DNA of 64,000 nt, taken from positions 288,024 to 352,023 of the forward strand of contig CAJNDS010002492.1 of the NCBI GenBank assembly GCA_905221605.1. The letters are read 5' to 3'. Every line of letters starts with the position of its first letter. Positions within the stretch are counted from its first letter, which is position 1. Both the position numbers and the translations under genes were made by a program. The notes below the pieces were generated by a model. It searched no databases. It was not told the DNA's origin and was given only the letters and a program-made list of their open reading frames with translations. Origin of the DNA: Symbiodinium natans. Lineage: Eukaryota > Sar > Dinophyceae > Suessiales > Symbiodiniaceae. Of this stretch, positions 30,879-39,660 are shown one piece after another.

Positions 30879-32198
30879 TTTGCATGGGCCCGGATAGGTG
30901 CAGATGAGTATAGGACGTCGATTGGAAAGATAAGCAAGATACCATAAGCCCAGGAAGTATTCAAGTGCATAAGGTGATGTGGAGAAACACTGTATTCCTG
31001 AAGACGCGAGAATACTGTGAGCAAATCTCCTTTCACTATGTTACGGGTTCTGGACCTTCCAAAAGCCCGACTTACTCTCAAGTATGTGGGTGTTCATCTC
31101 ATCATTCCCAAAGGACCCCCAAAAAGAGTTATCATTTCTCAAAGATAAGACTCATTTATACACTATCCTCACTTACAAGTAAACAGCTCAATAAACCCTA
31201 CTCGATTAAGGTTCAGATTAATTCGATCAAGAAGTAGGGTCAGACCCTATTCCAAGATTTATGTGTCTTAAAGGTTTAGGGTTTAAGGTTTATATAGGCA
31301 TTTAAACCTAAGCCGTCAATTCGACCGAAACATTTGAACTTTAAACCCTCTTGGGTGTAAGGTTGAAAGGCTTAGGGTTTAACATTTAGGCATCTAAACC
31401 TCAACCGCCATTTAAACCTGAACCCTTAACCGTAAAACCCTTTTGGGTTGAGGCTTAAAAGGTTTAGGCCTTAAGATTTAGGCATTTAAACCTAAGCCCA
31501 TCGAGTGTAAATCTTAACGGGCCTAAACACTTAACCTTTTTGCATGGGCCCGGATAGGTGCAGATGAGTATAGGACGTCGATTGGAAAGATAAGCAAGAT
31601 ACCATAAGCCCAGGAAGTATTCAAGTGCATAAGGTGATGTGGAGAAACACTGTATTCCTGAAGACGCGAGAATACTGTGAGCAAATCTCCTTTCACTATG
31701 TTACGGGTTCTGGACCTTCCAAAAGCCCGACTTACTCTCAAGTATGTGGGTGTTCATCTCATCATTCCCAAAGGACCCCCAAAAAGAGTTATCATTTCTC
31801 AAAGATAAGACTCATTTATACACTATCCTCACTTACAAGTAAACAGCTCAATAAACCCTACTCGATTAAGGTTCAGATTAATTGGATCAAGAAGTAGGGT
31901 CAGACCCTATTCCAAGATTTATGTGTCTTAAAGGTTTAGGGTTTAAGGTTTATATAGGCATTTAAACCTAAGCCGTCAATTCGACCGAAACATTTGAACT
32001 TTAAACCCTCTTGGGTGTAAGGTTGAAAGGCTTAGGGTTTAACATTTAGGCATCTAAACCTCAACCGCCATTTAAACCTGAACCCTTAACCGTAAAACCC
32101 TTTTGGGTTGAGGCTTAAAAGGTTTAGGCCTTAAGATTTAGGCATTTAAACCTAAGCCCATCGAGTGTAAATCTTAACGGGCCTAAACACTTAACCTT
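30879..32198. repeat. 660-bp tandem duplication inside element B
   Basis: 30879-31538 and 31539-32198 are the same sequence with one visible difference (ATTCGATC near 31221 against ATTGGATC near 31881). The small ORFs 30965-31237 and 31625-31897 are the two copies of one frame and are not otherwise gene-like. The near identity shows a recent event (or an assembly duplication). Confidence 0.92.
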
Positions 32199-33012
32199 TA
32201 AGCCCTATAGGCTATAGGGTTAAGGTTTAAAGGATTAGGGTTTAAAAGTTCAATAGTAAGCCCATAGAGTTTAAGCCTTAAGGGGCCTAAACGCTTCACC
32301 TTTAAACCCTATAGGCTATAGGGTTAAGGTTTGAGGGTTTAGGTTTTAAAGGTAAGCCCATAGAGTTCAGACCCCAAGGGGCCTAAACGCTTAACCTTTA
32401 AACCCTATAGGCTATAGGGAAGGTTTAAAGCTTTCGGATTCAAGATTTAGGCATTTAAACCCAAGCCCACCTTAAGGGTTTAAGGTTTTAAACCCTCAAG
32501 GCTTAAGAAATAGCCTAAGCCTTTAGACCCTATAGGGCTGAAAGGTTAAAGAGAGCGTAATGTCTGGGCATTTATACTTTCAACGCCTATAGGGTTAAAC
32601 CCTTTTAACGTTTTAGAGCCCTACAGGGCTTCAGGGTTCTGACCCTAAAGGGCTTAGGGTTCTCGTTTACATGCTTAAACCTTAAACCCTTAAGGTTTAA
32701 GCTCTATGGGCTTGTGTTTTAATGCCAAATCTTAAACCCTAAGCCTTTCAACCTTAACCCTATGGCCTATAGGGTTTAAAGGTTGAGCGTTTAGGACCCT
32801 TAAGGTTTAAACTCTATGGGCTTACTGTTGAACTTTTCAACCCTAAACCTCTAAACCTTAACCGTGCCTAAACACTTAACCTGTAAGCCCTATATGCTAT
32901 AGGGTTAAGGTTCAAAGGTTAAGCGTTTAGGACCCTTAAGGTTTAAACTCTATGGGCTTACTGTTGAACATTTCAACCCTAAACCTTTAAACCTTAACCG
33001 TATAGCCTACAG
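31260..33012. repeat. Degenerate telomere-like sequence in element B
   Basis: A run of GGTTTAGGGTTTAAGG, GCATTTAAACCTAAGCC, TTTAAACCCTATAGG and GCTATAGGGTTAAGG words in both orientations. Several segments from 32200 to 33000 recur as a GCCTAAACGCTTAACC / CCCTATAGGCTATAGGG module in direct and inverted copies. It appears derived from TTTAGGG-type arrays by mutation and rearrangement, and has no gene. Confidence 0.7.
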
Positions 33013-33732
33013 GGCTTAAAGGTTTAGCCCACGATCCCGAAATCTATGGGCTTGTGACACATGACCTTGAGCGACGTCACGAAATTTACTTCTGAGACTT
33101 TATAGCGACGTCACGAAAGCTAAAACTGAGACTTTACAAGACGTGAACCCGATTGAAAAACGATTGAAACGATTGAAATTCAATCGGGGGCCCGATTGAA
33201 AAACGATTGAAACGATTGAAGTTCAATCGGGGGCCGGATTGAAGATTGAAGATTGAAGATTGAAGATTCCCAGAAAAAAGCTTTCCGGAAATCTTCAATC
33301 TTCAATCTTCAATCCGGTCTCCGATTGAATTTCAATCGTTTCAATCGTTTTTCAATCGGGCCCCCGATTGAATCTTAAAGGTTTAGCCCACGATCCCGAA
33401 ATCTATGGGCTTGTGACACATGACCTTGAGCGACGTCACGCAATTTTCTTCTGGGACTTTATAGCGACGTCACGAAAGCTAAAACTGAGACTTTACAAGA
33501 CGTGAACCCGATTGAAAAACGATTGAAACGATTGAAATTCAATCGGGGCCCGATTGAAAAACGATTGAAACGATTGAAATTCAATCGGGGGCCGGATTGA
33601 AGATTGAAGATTGAAGATTCCCCAAAAAAAGCTTTCCGGGAATCTTCAATCTTCAATCTTCAATCCGGTCTCCGATTGAATTTCAATCGTTTCAATCGTT
33701 TTTCAATCGGGCCCCCGATTTTTTCAATCGAG
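33013..33732 (-). repeat. Element B inner arm: two palindromic units in a 361-bp duplication
   Basis: 33013-33372 and 33374-33732 are tandem copies, each holding a CTTAAAGGTTTAGCCCACG start, two GCGACGTCACG blocks, and a CGATTGAA/GATTGAA palindrome with an AGAAAAAAGCTTTCC-type loop. The palindromes are the inverted equivalents of the 165-bp units in the left arm of A. The copies differ at several positions, so this duplication is older than the 660-bp one. Confidence 0.82.
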
Positions 33733-33905
33733 CTCACAATTTGAAAATACGACCACGCACATATGAAGACTCGCACATATCAAGATTTACATGTCCATAT
33801 TGAGATTTACATGTTTAGCTAGCCCCCCACCCCCAACCCTAAAACCCTAAAACAGATCCCAAAACCACGAAAATACCTAGATCTTTGGGGGGGGGGGGGG
33901 GTACC
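33733..33905 (-). repeat. Element B outer terminus
   Basis: Inverted copy of 24315-24484: GAGCTCACAATTTG near its start, AAACAGATCCCAAAACCACG and the tip TAGATCTTTGG...GGTACC at its end, followed by (AT)n at 33906-33921. Confidence 0.85.
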
Positions 33906-34718
33906 ATATATATATATATATGCATTGCATCCTATGTAGCGCCAAAACCCTGTCCCCTTGAGCTTTACAGCTCGCTGCTCAACCAGCCCCGAAGATGCGC
34001 AGTCTCGTCGAACCCGGCCTGATCCTGCTTGGCACTTCCACATTGGCTTTTCCTGCCATGCGCGAGGGAGGGGGGGGGGGTTGAGATAGAATGCGCGCCT
34101 GCACCAGGCTTGAAGACGTACGGCGGCTTGCCCTATTGGGTACACTCATCTATGCGGACTTCATTTCTTCTAATCCCTATACAATGAATTGAAGAATCCC
34201 AGAGCCTGCGCAGGGCCACCCCACCGCCGAGGAGGAGCTGCACGTCATCCAGGCCTGCGCAGGCCGCGGGGCTTAGGGCTCAGGGAAGTTGGGGCTTCGG
34301 ATTAGGGCTCAGGGAAGTTGGGGCTTCGGATGTAGGGTAGGGGGGCTGGGAATTTAACAGAAAGCTTCAATCCCGCGACGTTTAGGCCTAGGGCTTTTGG
34401 GCTTGGTGTGGTGGTTCCTTGCCCCAGAGCTACTGCAACTCTGAAGACCGCGAATTGGACCTGTGTCCGCCGGAGTTTTGTTTTTTTTGGGGTTCATAGG
34501 ATCGCTACGAGGACAGCCGCCCAGACACCCTCCTCCTAGTTTTACGCATCGGTGTCCTCTTGACTACTGGAAACGTTGCCCCTCTACGCTAAATTAACCC
34601 TCAACTTTCTCAACCTCACCGCGGTCGCTGCCCTAAACCTGTACATGAGCTGTCTCTCTCTCTCTCTCTCTATATGAAGAACAATGAGGGAGTTCAGGGC
34701 TCACAGGGTCAGGGCCAT
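33906..34718. other. Right flank of the transposon pair
   Basis: Starts with (AT)n, then single-copy GC-rich DNA. Two short direct copies of GGCTTAGGGCTCAGGGAAGT lie near 34270 and 34305, and a CT microsatellite at 34652-34673. 34200-34275 is open on both strands. No gene is called; whether the insertion broke a gene cannot be told from the flanks. Confidence 0.4.
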
Positions 34719-35055
34719 GCCCCCTGGCCTGTACAGCCCTTGGCCTCCATCCACTGGTAGAGCTCCTTGGCGCCTTCGGGCTCCGGAGCATCCTCGGCAG
34801 AGCTTTTCAAGGCAGACTTCTGGCTTAGGGAAGCAAACTATCCGATTAGGAAGAATGCAGAAACATTGAAGAACAGTCATCACATCTGAAAACAAAGAAG
34901 GCTCCTGTTCTCCGTTTGGAAGGTTCTCCTTCGCAGGGCTCTTCTTTGGGTCTGTGTTGTACTTTGTTTAGCTGAGGGGGGAGGCTTCTCACCCGGGGCT
35001 TTCGCCTTTCGGTTGCGCAAGCTTTTTCTGTGAGCAGCGCGGTCCCAGCAAGCAC
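34719..35055 (-). CDS. Possible two-exon gene downstream of ECH1
   Basis: On the minus strand an exon near 35055-34985 ends before a GTGAGA donor, and a second near 34826 starts after a CCAG acceptor and runs in phase to a TGA at about 34719-34721. The second exon reads EPEGAKELYQWMEAKG in its middle, a charged helical peptide of convincing composition. It lies about 100 bp past the ECH1 stop in the same direction, as expected for head-to-tail dinoflagellate genes. No family recognised, and the start is unknown. Confidence 0.3.
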
Positions 35056-35161
35056 TCCAAAGGGGCTTGCTTCCTTGAAACGCTCTCGAGATCCGCCACT
35101 CTAAGCCCTAAGCCCTTAGCCCTAAACCCTAAACCCTAAACCCAAAACTAAGTTACCTCAG

Positions 35162-35306
35162 CTACAGCTTGGAGAACTCGGCCTTGGTCTTCATCAGCGA
35201 GGCTTGGGCAGCCTTCATGAGGTCTTCGGACATGAGATGGATGGAGTTCCACTGCAGGATCTGGTCCAAGCCTTCTTGGACCGAGTGGTCCCTGCTGTAG
35301 TTCAAG
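35162..35306 (-). CDS. ECH1: ECH1 exon 11 (end)
   Basis: NYSRDHSVQEGLDQILQWNS through the last helix to FSKL and TAG (35164-35162). YSRDHSV is characteristic of ECH1 rather than other crotonases. Confidence 0.95.
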
Positions 35307-38300
35307 CTCCTTAAGCTGTTTGATTCGGGTTTAGGGTTTAGGGTTAGGGCTTAGGGGTTAGGGTTTGGGGTTTGGGGTTTGGGGTTTGGGGTTTAGGGTT
35401 TGGGGTTTAGGGGTAGGTTTCGGGCTTCGACTCGCGCACGGCTGGTGAGGCTTCTAGGGCTTTCAGGCTTTGGATGTGGGTTCTTCCGCTGAAGCAGATT
35501 CACTGGACTTCTGGACTAGCCAGCAGGTGGCTGAGCTACTCGCGGGGCATGTCAACCCTACGCCCTAGAAACACTATGAGCCCTATGAAGCCTATGAACC
35601 CTACAAACCCTATAAACCCTATAAACCCTATAAACCCTATAAACCCTTTAAACTCTACAGACCCTATAAAGCCTGTGAACCCTGTAAGCCTTACAAACCC
35701 TATAAACCCTGCAAACTCTTAAACACTGAACCCAAGAATTCGCTTCAAAACTTCCAAAACGATCCAAGCATCACCTTTGTGCCCACCACGGCCACCGGGG
35801 ACTTTGAGGCAATCTCCTGCGCAATCTTCCGGGCTTCGGCCAGGCACACCTGTTAGGGTTTAGGGTTTGGGGTGGGCTGTCTCATAACGGCACCATTGAA
35901 GAATCAAGCCCTTTTCCCTCGTCTTACCACACATTCCGACCGCTGCACTCAAAATGGGCTCACACGCCTTTGCATAGGGGTTTAGGGTGTGCAAACTCCT
36001 ACCCTAAACCCTAAACCCTAAACCCCGAACCCCTAAACCCTAAAGTTCCAACAGCCCTGCAGAAAGCCCCTCGCACGCCTCGCGTGAGGGCAGAACCTTG
36101 CCGACAAGGCCCAACTCTTTTGCCTCCTTGGCCCCAAGGGAGTCTCTAAGCGTAGGGTTTAGGGTTTAGGGTTCAGGGTTTGCGGTTTGGGGTTTAGGGT
36201 TTAGGGTTTCGGAGGATAGAACGCCCGTACTCCCACAGGAGGCGGGGTTGCGAGGTGCAGATGCCTCACGACCCCATCCCTGCCAGCGAAGTATCTAAAA
36301 CAAGCGTGGGCATGCTAACCCTAAACCCTTTTGACCCCGCGAGCTCTGCCGGGTTTCCAACGTCCCTAAACCCTAAACCCTAAACCGTAAACCCCAAACC
36401 CTAAACCCTAAACTCTAGCCGATGCAATGAACTCAGACGCCCCCTCAGATGAGGAAACCCTGAAGACTACGCCCATCCGCTTAATAGGTATGACCCAGAA
36501 AACTGTAGCCCTAAACCCTACAGAAAGGCACGCTGCGGGGCCCCACTTTTCCACAAACTGGATTTTGAAACCTTCAACCCTAAACCCTAAACCCTAAACC
36601 CAAAACCCTAAACCCTATGAAAGGTCCGAGCAGGTTCGAGCAGGTCCGAGCATCCGCTGCGGCCAAACGCCGCCCCGTGAATGCAAGCTCTCGAACCACG
36701 GAGTCATTGCCGACGATCTTGGGCCTCAAACGGGTTTAGGGTTTAGGGTTTGGGGTTTGGGGTTTGGGGTTTGGGGTTTAGGGTTTAGGGTTTGGGTTTG
36801 GGGTTTGGGGTTTGGGGTTTGGGGGTTTAGAGTTGAGGGTTTGGGGTTTAACATTCCGGTGAAGATGCCCTTAAGCTCATACTCGAAGTGCACAACGGTA
36901 TTCAAGTTCACAGGGTTGCGAACCTACAGGGGTTTGGGGTTGAGGCCTTTCGGATTTAGGGCGACGGTTTTAGGATTCGGGACCTGTGCGGTGCACAGAA
37001 AATGTTTCCAAACACCGCTTGTGGGGGCAATCGCTGAAGGGTGCCCACATCAGCTGCCAAGCCAACATTGACCTGGCGCCGTTTGGGGGAACTGGGCGCT
37101 CACTTGATGCTTTAGGGTATAGGGTTTAGGGCTGGTTCATCAATTCTAGGTTCTAAGCTGGATGTCTTCTGGAAGCAAGCATCCTCGACTCGGGGGGCTG
37201 GGGATCTTCGGTAGGGAAAACTTCCGCACTATTTGGGATGCCCCGACCTCTGCGATAGAGAACCAAGCGTCCTCAGTGCAGTAGCGGATGTCGCAGGCGC
37301 TGGCCAAGTCCTTGGGGACCAAATGAACCCGAAAAGGGTTTATGGCTCATATACCTTCATAGGAAGTATAGTAGAATAGAACCTAAACCCTAAACCCTAA
37401 ACTGCCCTAAACCCTAAACCCTAATTAAATCCCAAACCCTAAACCCTAAACCCTAAACCCTTTGACCCCCCAATCTCAGGGTTCATGTCGTCCCCAAGGA
37501 TCTACCCCGGCTCCCACGATGCCGTTGTGAAGCGCCACGACCACGGGCTTCCGACAGCGCTCGATGCTGGAGATGCCCTCCTTGTAGGCATCATGCACGT
37601 TATGTGTGTACATACATGTGTACATAGGGTTTAGGGTTTAGGGTTTAGGGTTTAGGGGTATGTAGATGCTGTTTCCAGTACGAGTACAGCTTGCGGCGTC
37701 TTGTGCGGTGCGGATTTGGAAGTCTTGCAATGATCCGGCGAATGTCCATACCCGCTTTACTTTCCGAAAGTGCCCCTACTAAGCCCTACTAAGCACAAAC
37801 ATTCTGCATCCGGGCATTGAACGTGCCTTTTCCTTAAAACCGCAAAACAAGAGATCCAAGCTTCTTGGCATCGCTTGATGATGGGCTCCATTCGGAAGGC
37901 CTTGCGGCTCACGTCGAGCTTGGCGTCACCAGTCGGGAAGCCACCAATCCTTGGGATTCCGCTCTTCAGCTATGTGGTGTACAGTGTAGAGTTTAGGGTT
38001 AGGGCTGCTGTTTGGCTATCTTCTAGGCTGTGGGACCTTAGCCAGTAGGAGCTACAGATGAGATGCAAGGGTTCCAAGCTCTGAGAACTCTTCCGCCTCC
38101 CCTGCCACTCCCTCCACTGGCTAGACCAAACTTCCCAGGTTATTCTACCCTAGAACCCCTAAACCCTAAACCCTAAACCCTAAACTAAACCCTAAACCCT
38201 TCAAAAAGGCCCTCTATAGGGTTGACTATGAGGATTCGCAGGCCGAATACGGGGAAGAATCTCGCTCTTCAGGTCGAGCCCGGCGGTGAAGAGGCGCGAC

Positions 38301-39015
38301 TCACCACCGTGGAGCAGTACGCAACGCGTCTCCGGATCTTCGGATGCCATCTCAAAACCTCAGTGCGTCTAAGCCTTGTAAATGGGTATAGGGTTTAGGG
38401 TTTAAGGTTTAGGGTTTAGGGTTTAGGGTTTGGGGTTTGGGTTTAGGGTTGGGTAGTTCAATAGTTCAATAGTTCCCTAAGTTCGGGTCCCTTTTTGGGG
38501 ATCTGCTTTTTGAAGGGTGCCGGCTACCCAAAAAGGGACCCTAAGTTTAGGAAACTACCCAAGTACTACAAAGGTTCAACTCGGAGTCTATGGGCAAAAG
38601 GGAGCCTGTCACTTGAGTCGCTGGACCATGAACCGTGTCCGAGATTATCGCCCGCCCCCATCTGTTACTGGTTCTAGTACGGTGGAAGTAGGGGGTCAGA
38701 CAAGAAGACACCTTGATTTAGAGGGTCTGGTAGGGCTGACGCAGTTAGTCACCTGCACAGCGGTCCAAGAAACATCGTCGCAGGTCCAGCCACATAGCCT
38801 AGGTTTGTTCCCTGAACCCTCTGAAACATATTCCTTTCAATCTGATCCTCATAAGCCCACTATAAGGGGAAATACAAAGATATCCCATGAACCGACCTAG
38901 TTGCCCGATTGAAGGCATTGAGCGCTTTGGGTCGGTTGAGTGCGACCTCCAGGATGCCAGATGCGGGATCGCGCACCACTGCCAGGGCTTCAAACTCCCA
39001 GGACATGTCGGCCAT
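35162..39015 (-). CDS. ECH1: Delta(3,5)-delta(2,4)-dienoyl-CoA isomerase, 11 exons
   Basis: Joined minus-strand exons: 39015-38905, 38798-38774, 38358-38268, 37949-37865, 37580-37506, 37310-37248, 37072-37035, 36724-36647, 36145-36061, 35849-35770, 35306-35162 (stop included). They sum to 876 bp, 291 codons, with no phase conflict. The crotonase fold is clear: VALNRPKALNAFNR (24-37), LFTAGLDLK, IERCRKPVVVALHNG, SACDIRYCTEDAWF, VNVGLAADVGTLQ, SKSPVAVVGTKV, YSRDHSV and a C-terminal FSKL. The three residues essential in rat ECH1 are kept with the same spacing: D130, E150 and D158. The enzyme shifts two double bonds of 3,5-dienoyl-CoA to the 2,4-dienoyl form in beta-oxidation of unsaturated fatty acids. 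The terminal SKL is a peroxisome signal and no leader precedes the chosen ATG. All introns end in AG; donors are GT (3), GC (4) or GA (3). Telomeric tracts lie in most introns. Confidence 0.93.
35575..35715 (-). repeat. CCCTATAAA-type tandem array in ECH1 intron 10
   Basis: About 15 nonamers of the form CCCTATAAA with changes, a lengthened relative of CCCTAAA. The open frame across it is a repeat product. Confidence 0.85.
35770..35849 (-). CDS. ECH1: ECH1 exon 10
   Basis: AEARKIAQEIASKSPVAVVG and KV. Its acceptor (CCCTAACAG) is formed by the end of a telomeric unit. GC donor. Confidence 0.92.
36061..36145 (-). CDS. ECH1: ECH1 exon 9
   Basis: LGAKEAKELGLVGKVLP and following residues, the conserved A-x-E-A-x-x-x-GLV-x-x-V helix-strand. 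GC donor. Confidence 0.9.
36647..36724 (-). CDS. ECH1: ECH1 exon 8
   Basis: PKIVGNDSVVRELAFTGRRL followed by AAADA; matches the PKVIGN...ELAFTARKM region of animal ECH1. GA donor. Confidence 0.92.
37035..37072 (-). CDS. ECH1: ECH1 exon 7
   Basis: VNVGLAADVGTLQ, including the third active-site residue D158. The 3' border is the least certain of the gene: a GC donor after CTTCA keeps phase but drops the RL usually found after TLQ. Confidence 0.8.
37248..37310 (-). CDS. ECH1: ECH1 exon 6
   Basis: 21 codons in phase 0. It opens with catalytic Asp (residue 130) and closes with catalytic Glu (residue 150). GT donor. Confidence 0.93.
37506..37580 (-). CDS. ECH1: ECH1 exon 5
   Basis: 25 codons in phase 0 with ERCRKPVVVALHNGIVGAG, the second oxyanion-hole segment. 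GT donor. Confidence 0.92.
37865..37949 (-). CDS. ECH1: ECH1 exon 4
   Basis: Variable segment plus AFRMEPIIKRCQ, the helix before the active-site strand. GA donor. Confidence 0.88.
38268..38358 (-). CDS. ECH1: ECH1 exon 3
   Basis: Encodes FEMASEDPETRCVLLHGG and LFTAGLDL, the first half of the CoA-binding and oxyanion region. GA donor. Confidence 0.9.
38390..38560. repeat. Telomeric tract and fold-back repeat in ECH1 intron 2
   Basis: TTTAGGG units at about 38393-38455, then a palindrome whose arms are GGTCCCTTTTTGGGG (near 38486) and CCCAAAAAGGGACC (near 38527), extended by GGGTAGTTC and GAAACTACCC at the outer ends. Shows that both repeat types sit inside a real intron. Confidence 0.8.
38774..38798 (-). 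CDS. ECH1: ECH1 exon 2, 25-bp micro-exon
   Basis: Eight codons plus one base, reading AMWLDLRR and the first base of Cys. It fills exactly the gap expected in the family (the AFWREL-VEC stretch of animal ECH1) between exons 1 and 3. AG acceptor, GT donor. Confidence 0.85.
38905..39015 (-). CDS. ECH1: ECH1 exon 1 (start)
   Basis: 37 codons starting at ATG 39015-39013 (G at -3 and +4); a second in-frame ATG follows three codons later. Encodes the first beta strands and the conserved LNRP turn. Ends before a GC donor. Confidence 0.88.
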
Positions 39016-39660
39016 CTCTCGCGGGTTCTGGAGTCCAAAAACCCCTGGAAGTACCTAGAACTGCTCACCAGAGGGAAGGTCAGGCAAGATAAGGGCCAAC
39101 AGCTGCGGCTGCAAGAACTTCAGGCCTTGCCCCCACCCCTCAGGGATGGGCCCCCCCCACCGGGTGGGTCTCATGCAGCCTTCTCCCGACAGCCACCAAA
39201 AACCCTAAACCCTAAACCCTAAAACATCATCCCAATTCCTATGCCCGAACTTTAAAAGTCTTCTCTGCTCACAGACCATGCTTAAGAGAAGCATTCTGTA
39301 GCCCGGCAGCCTCCTTTCTGGGGCTGGCTACTATACCCCGGCCCTTTTTAACCCCGTCTATGACTGTGACATGAGCCCCAAAGCATCCAAGAGCGCTACC
39401 AGACAGTACTACCGAGAACTAACAACTCTTGCAGACTTCAGAGCCTATGCACGTCAGCGCAGTGCAGCCAGGCTTCGCCACCTCCTATCACCTCCCCTTT
39501 CGCGTCGCGCAGGACGCCAGGGTCGAATCTGCGCCTCCTATGGGCACGGGGGCTTTTCTGGAGGGCTTCTGGGGGGCTTTTGGGGCTTCAGAGGGGGCCT
39601 AAACCCTAAACCCTATTTTGGGGGTTTAGGGGTGTATAGGGGGTGTCGGTGGCAGCCGTG
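39016..39660. other. Upstream of ECH1
   Basis: GC-rich 39080-39200, a short telomeric run near 39200-39222 and single-copy sequence to 39660. It would hold the ECH1 5' UTR and any leader acceptor. A plus-strand frame at 39371-39667 is open but ends in G-rich low complexity. No dinoflagellate spliced-leader remnant was seen. Confidence 0.4.

Larger units (their letters stand above)
30786..33905 (-). mobile_element. Transposon element B: gene-less inverted relative of element A
   Basis: Begins with GCTACC, C run and AAAGATCTAGGTATTTTC, and ends with the inverted tip CTAGATCTTTGG...GGTACC next to (AT)n. Its left side matches the right arm of A and its right side matches the left arm of A, so it is the same family in the opposite direction. 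The genes are absent; the middle consists of a 660-bp tandem duplication and degenerate TTTAGGG-like sequence. It is probably a non-autonomous derivative mobilised by the proteins of A. Confidence 0.8.
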
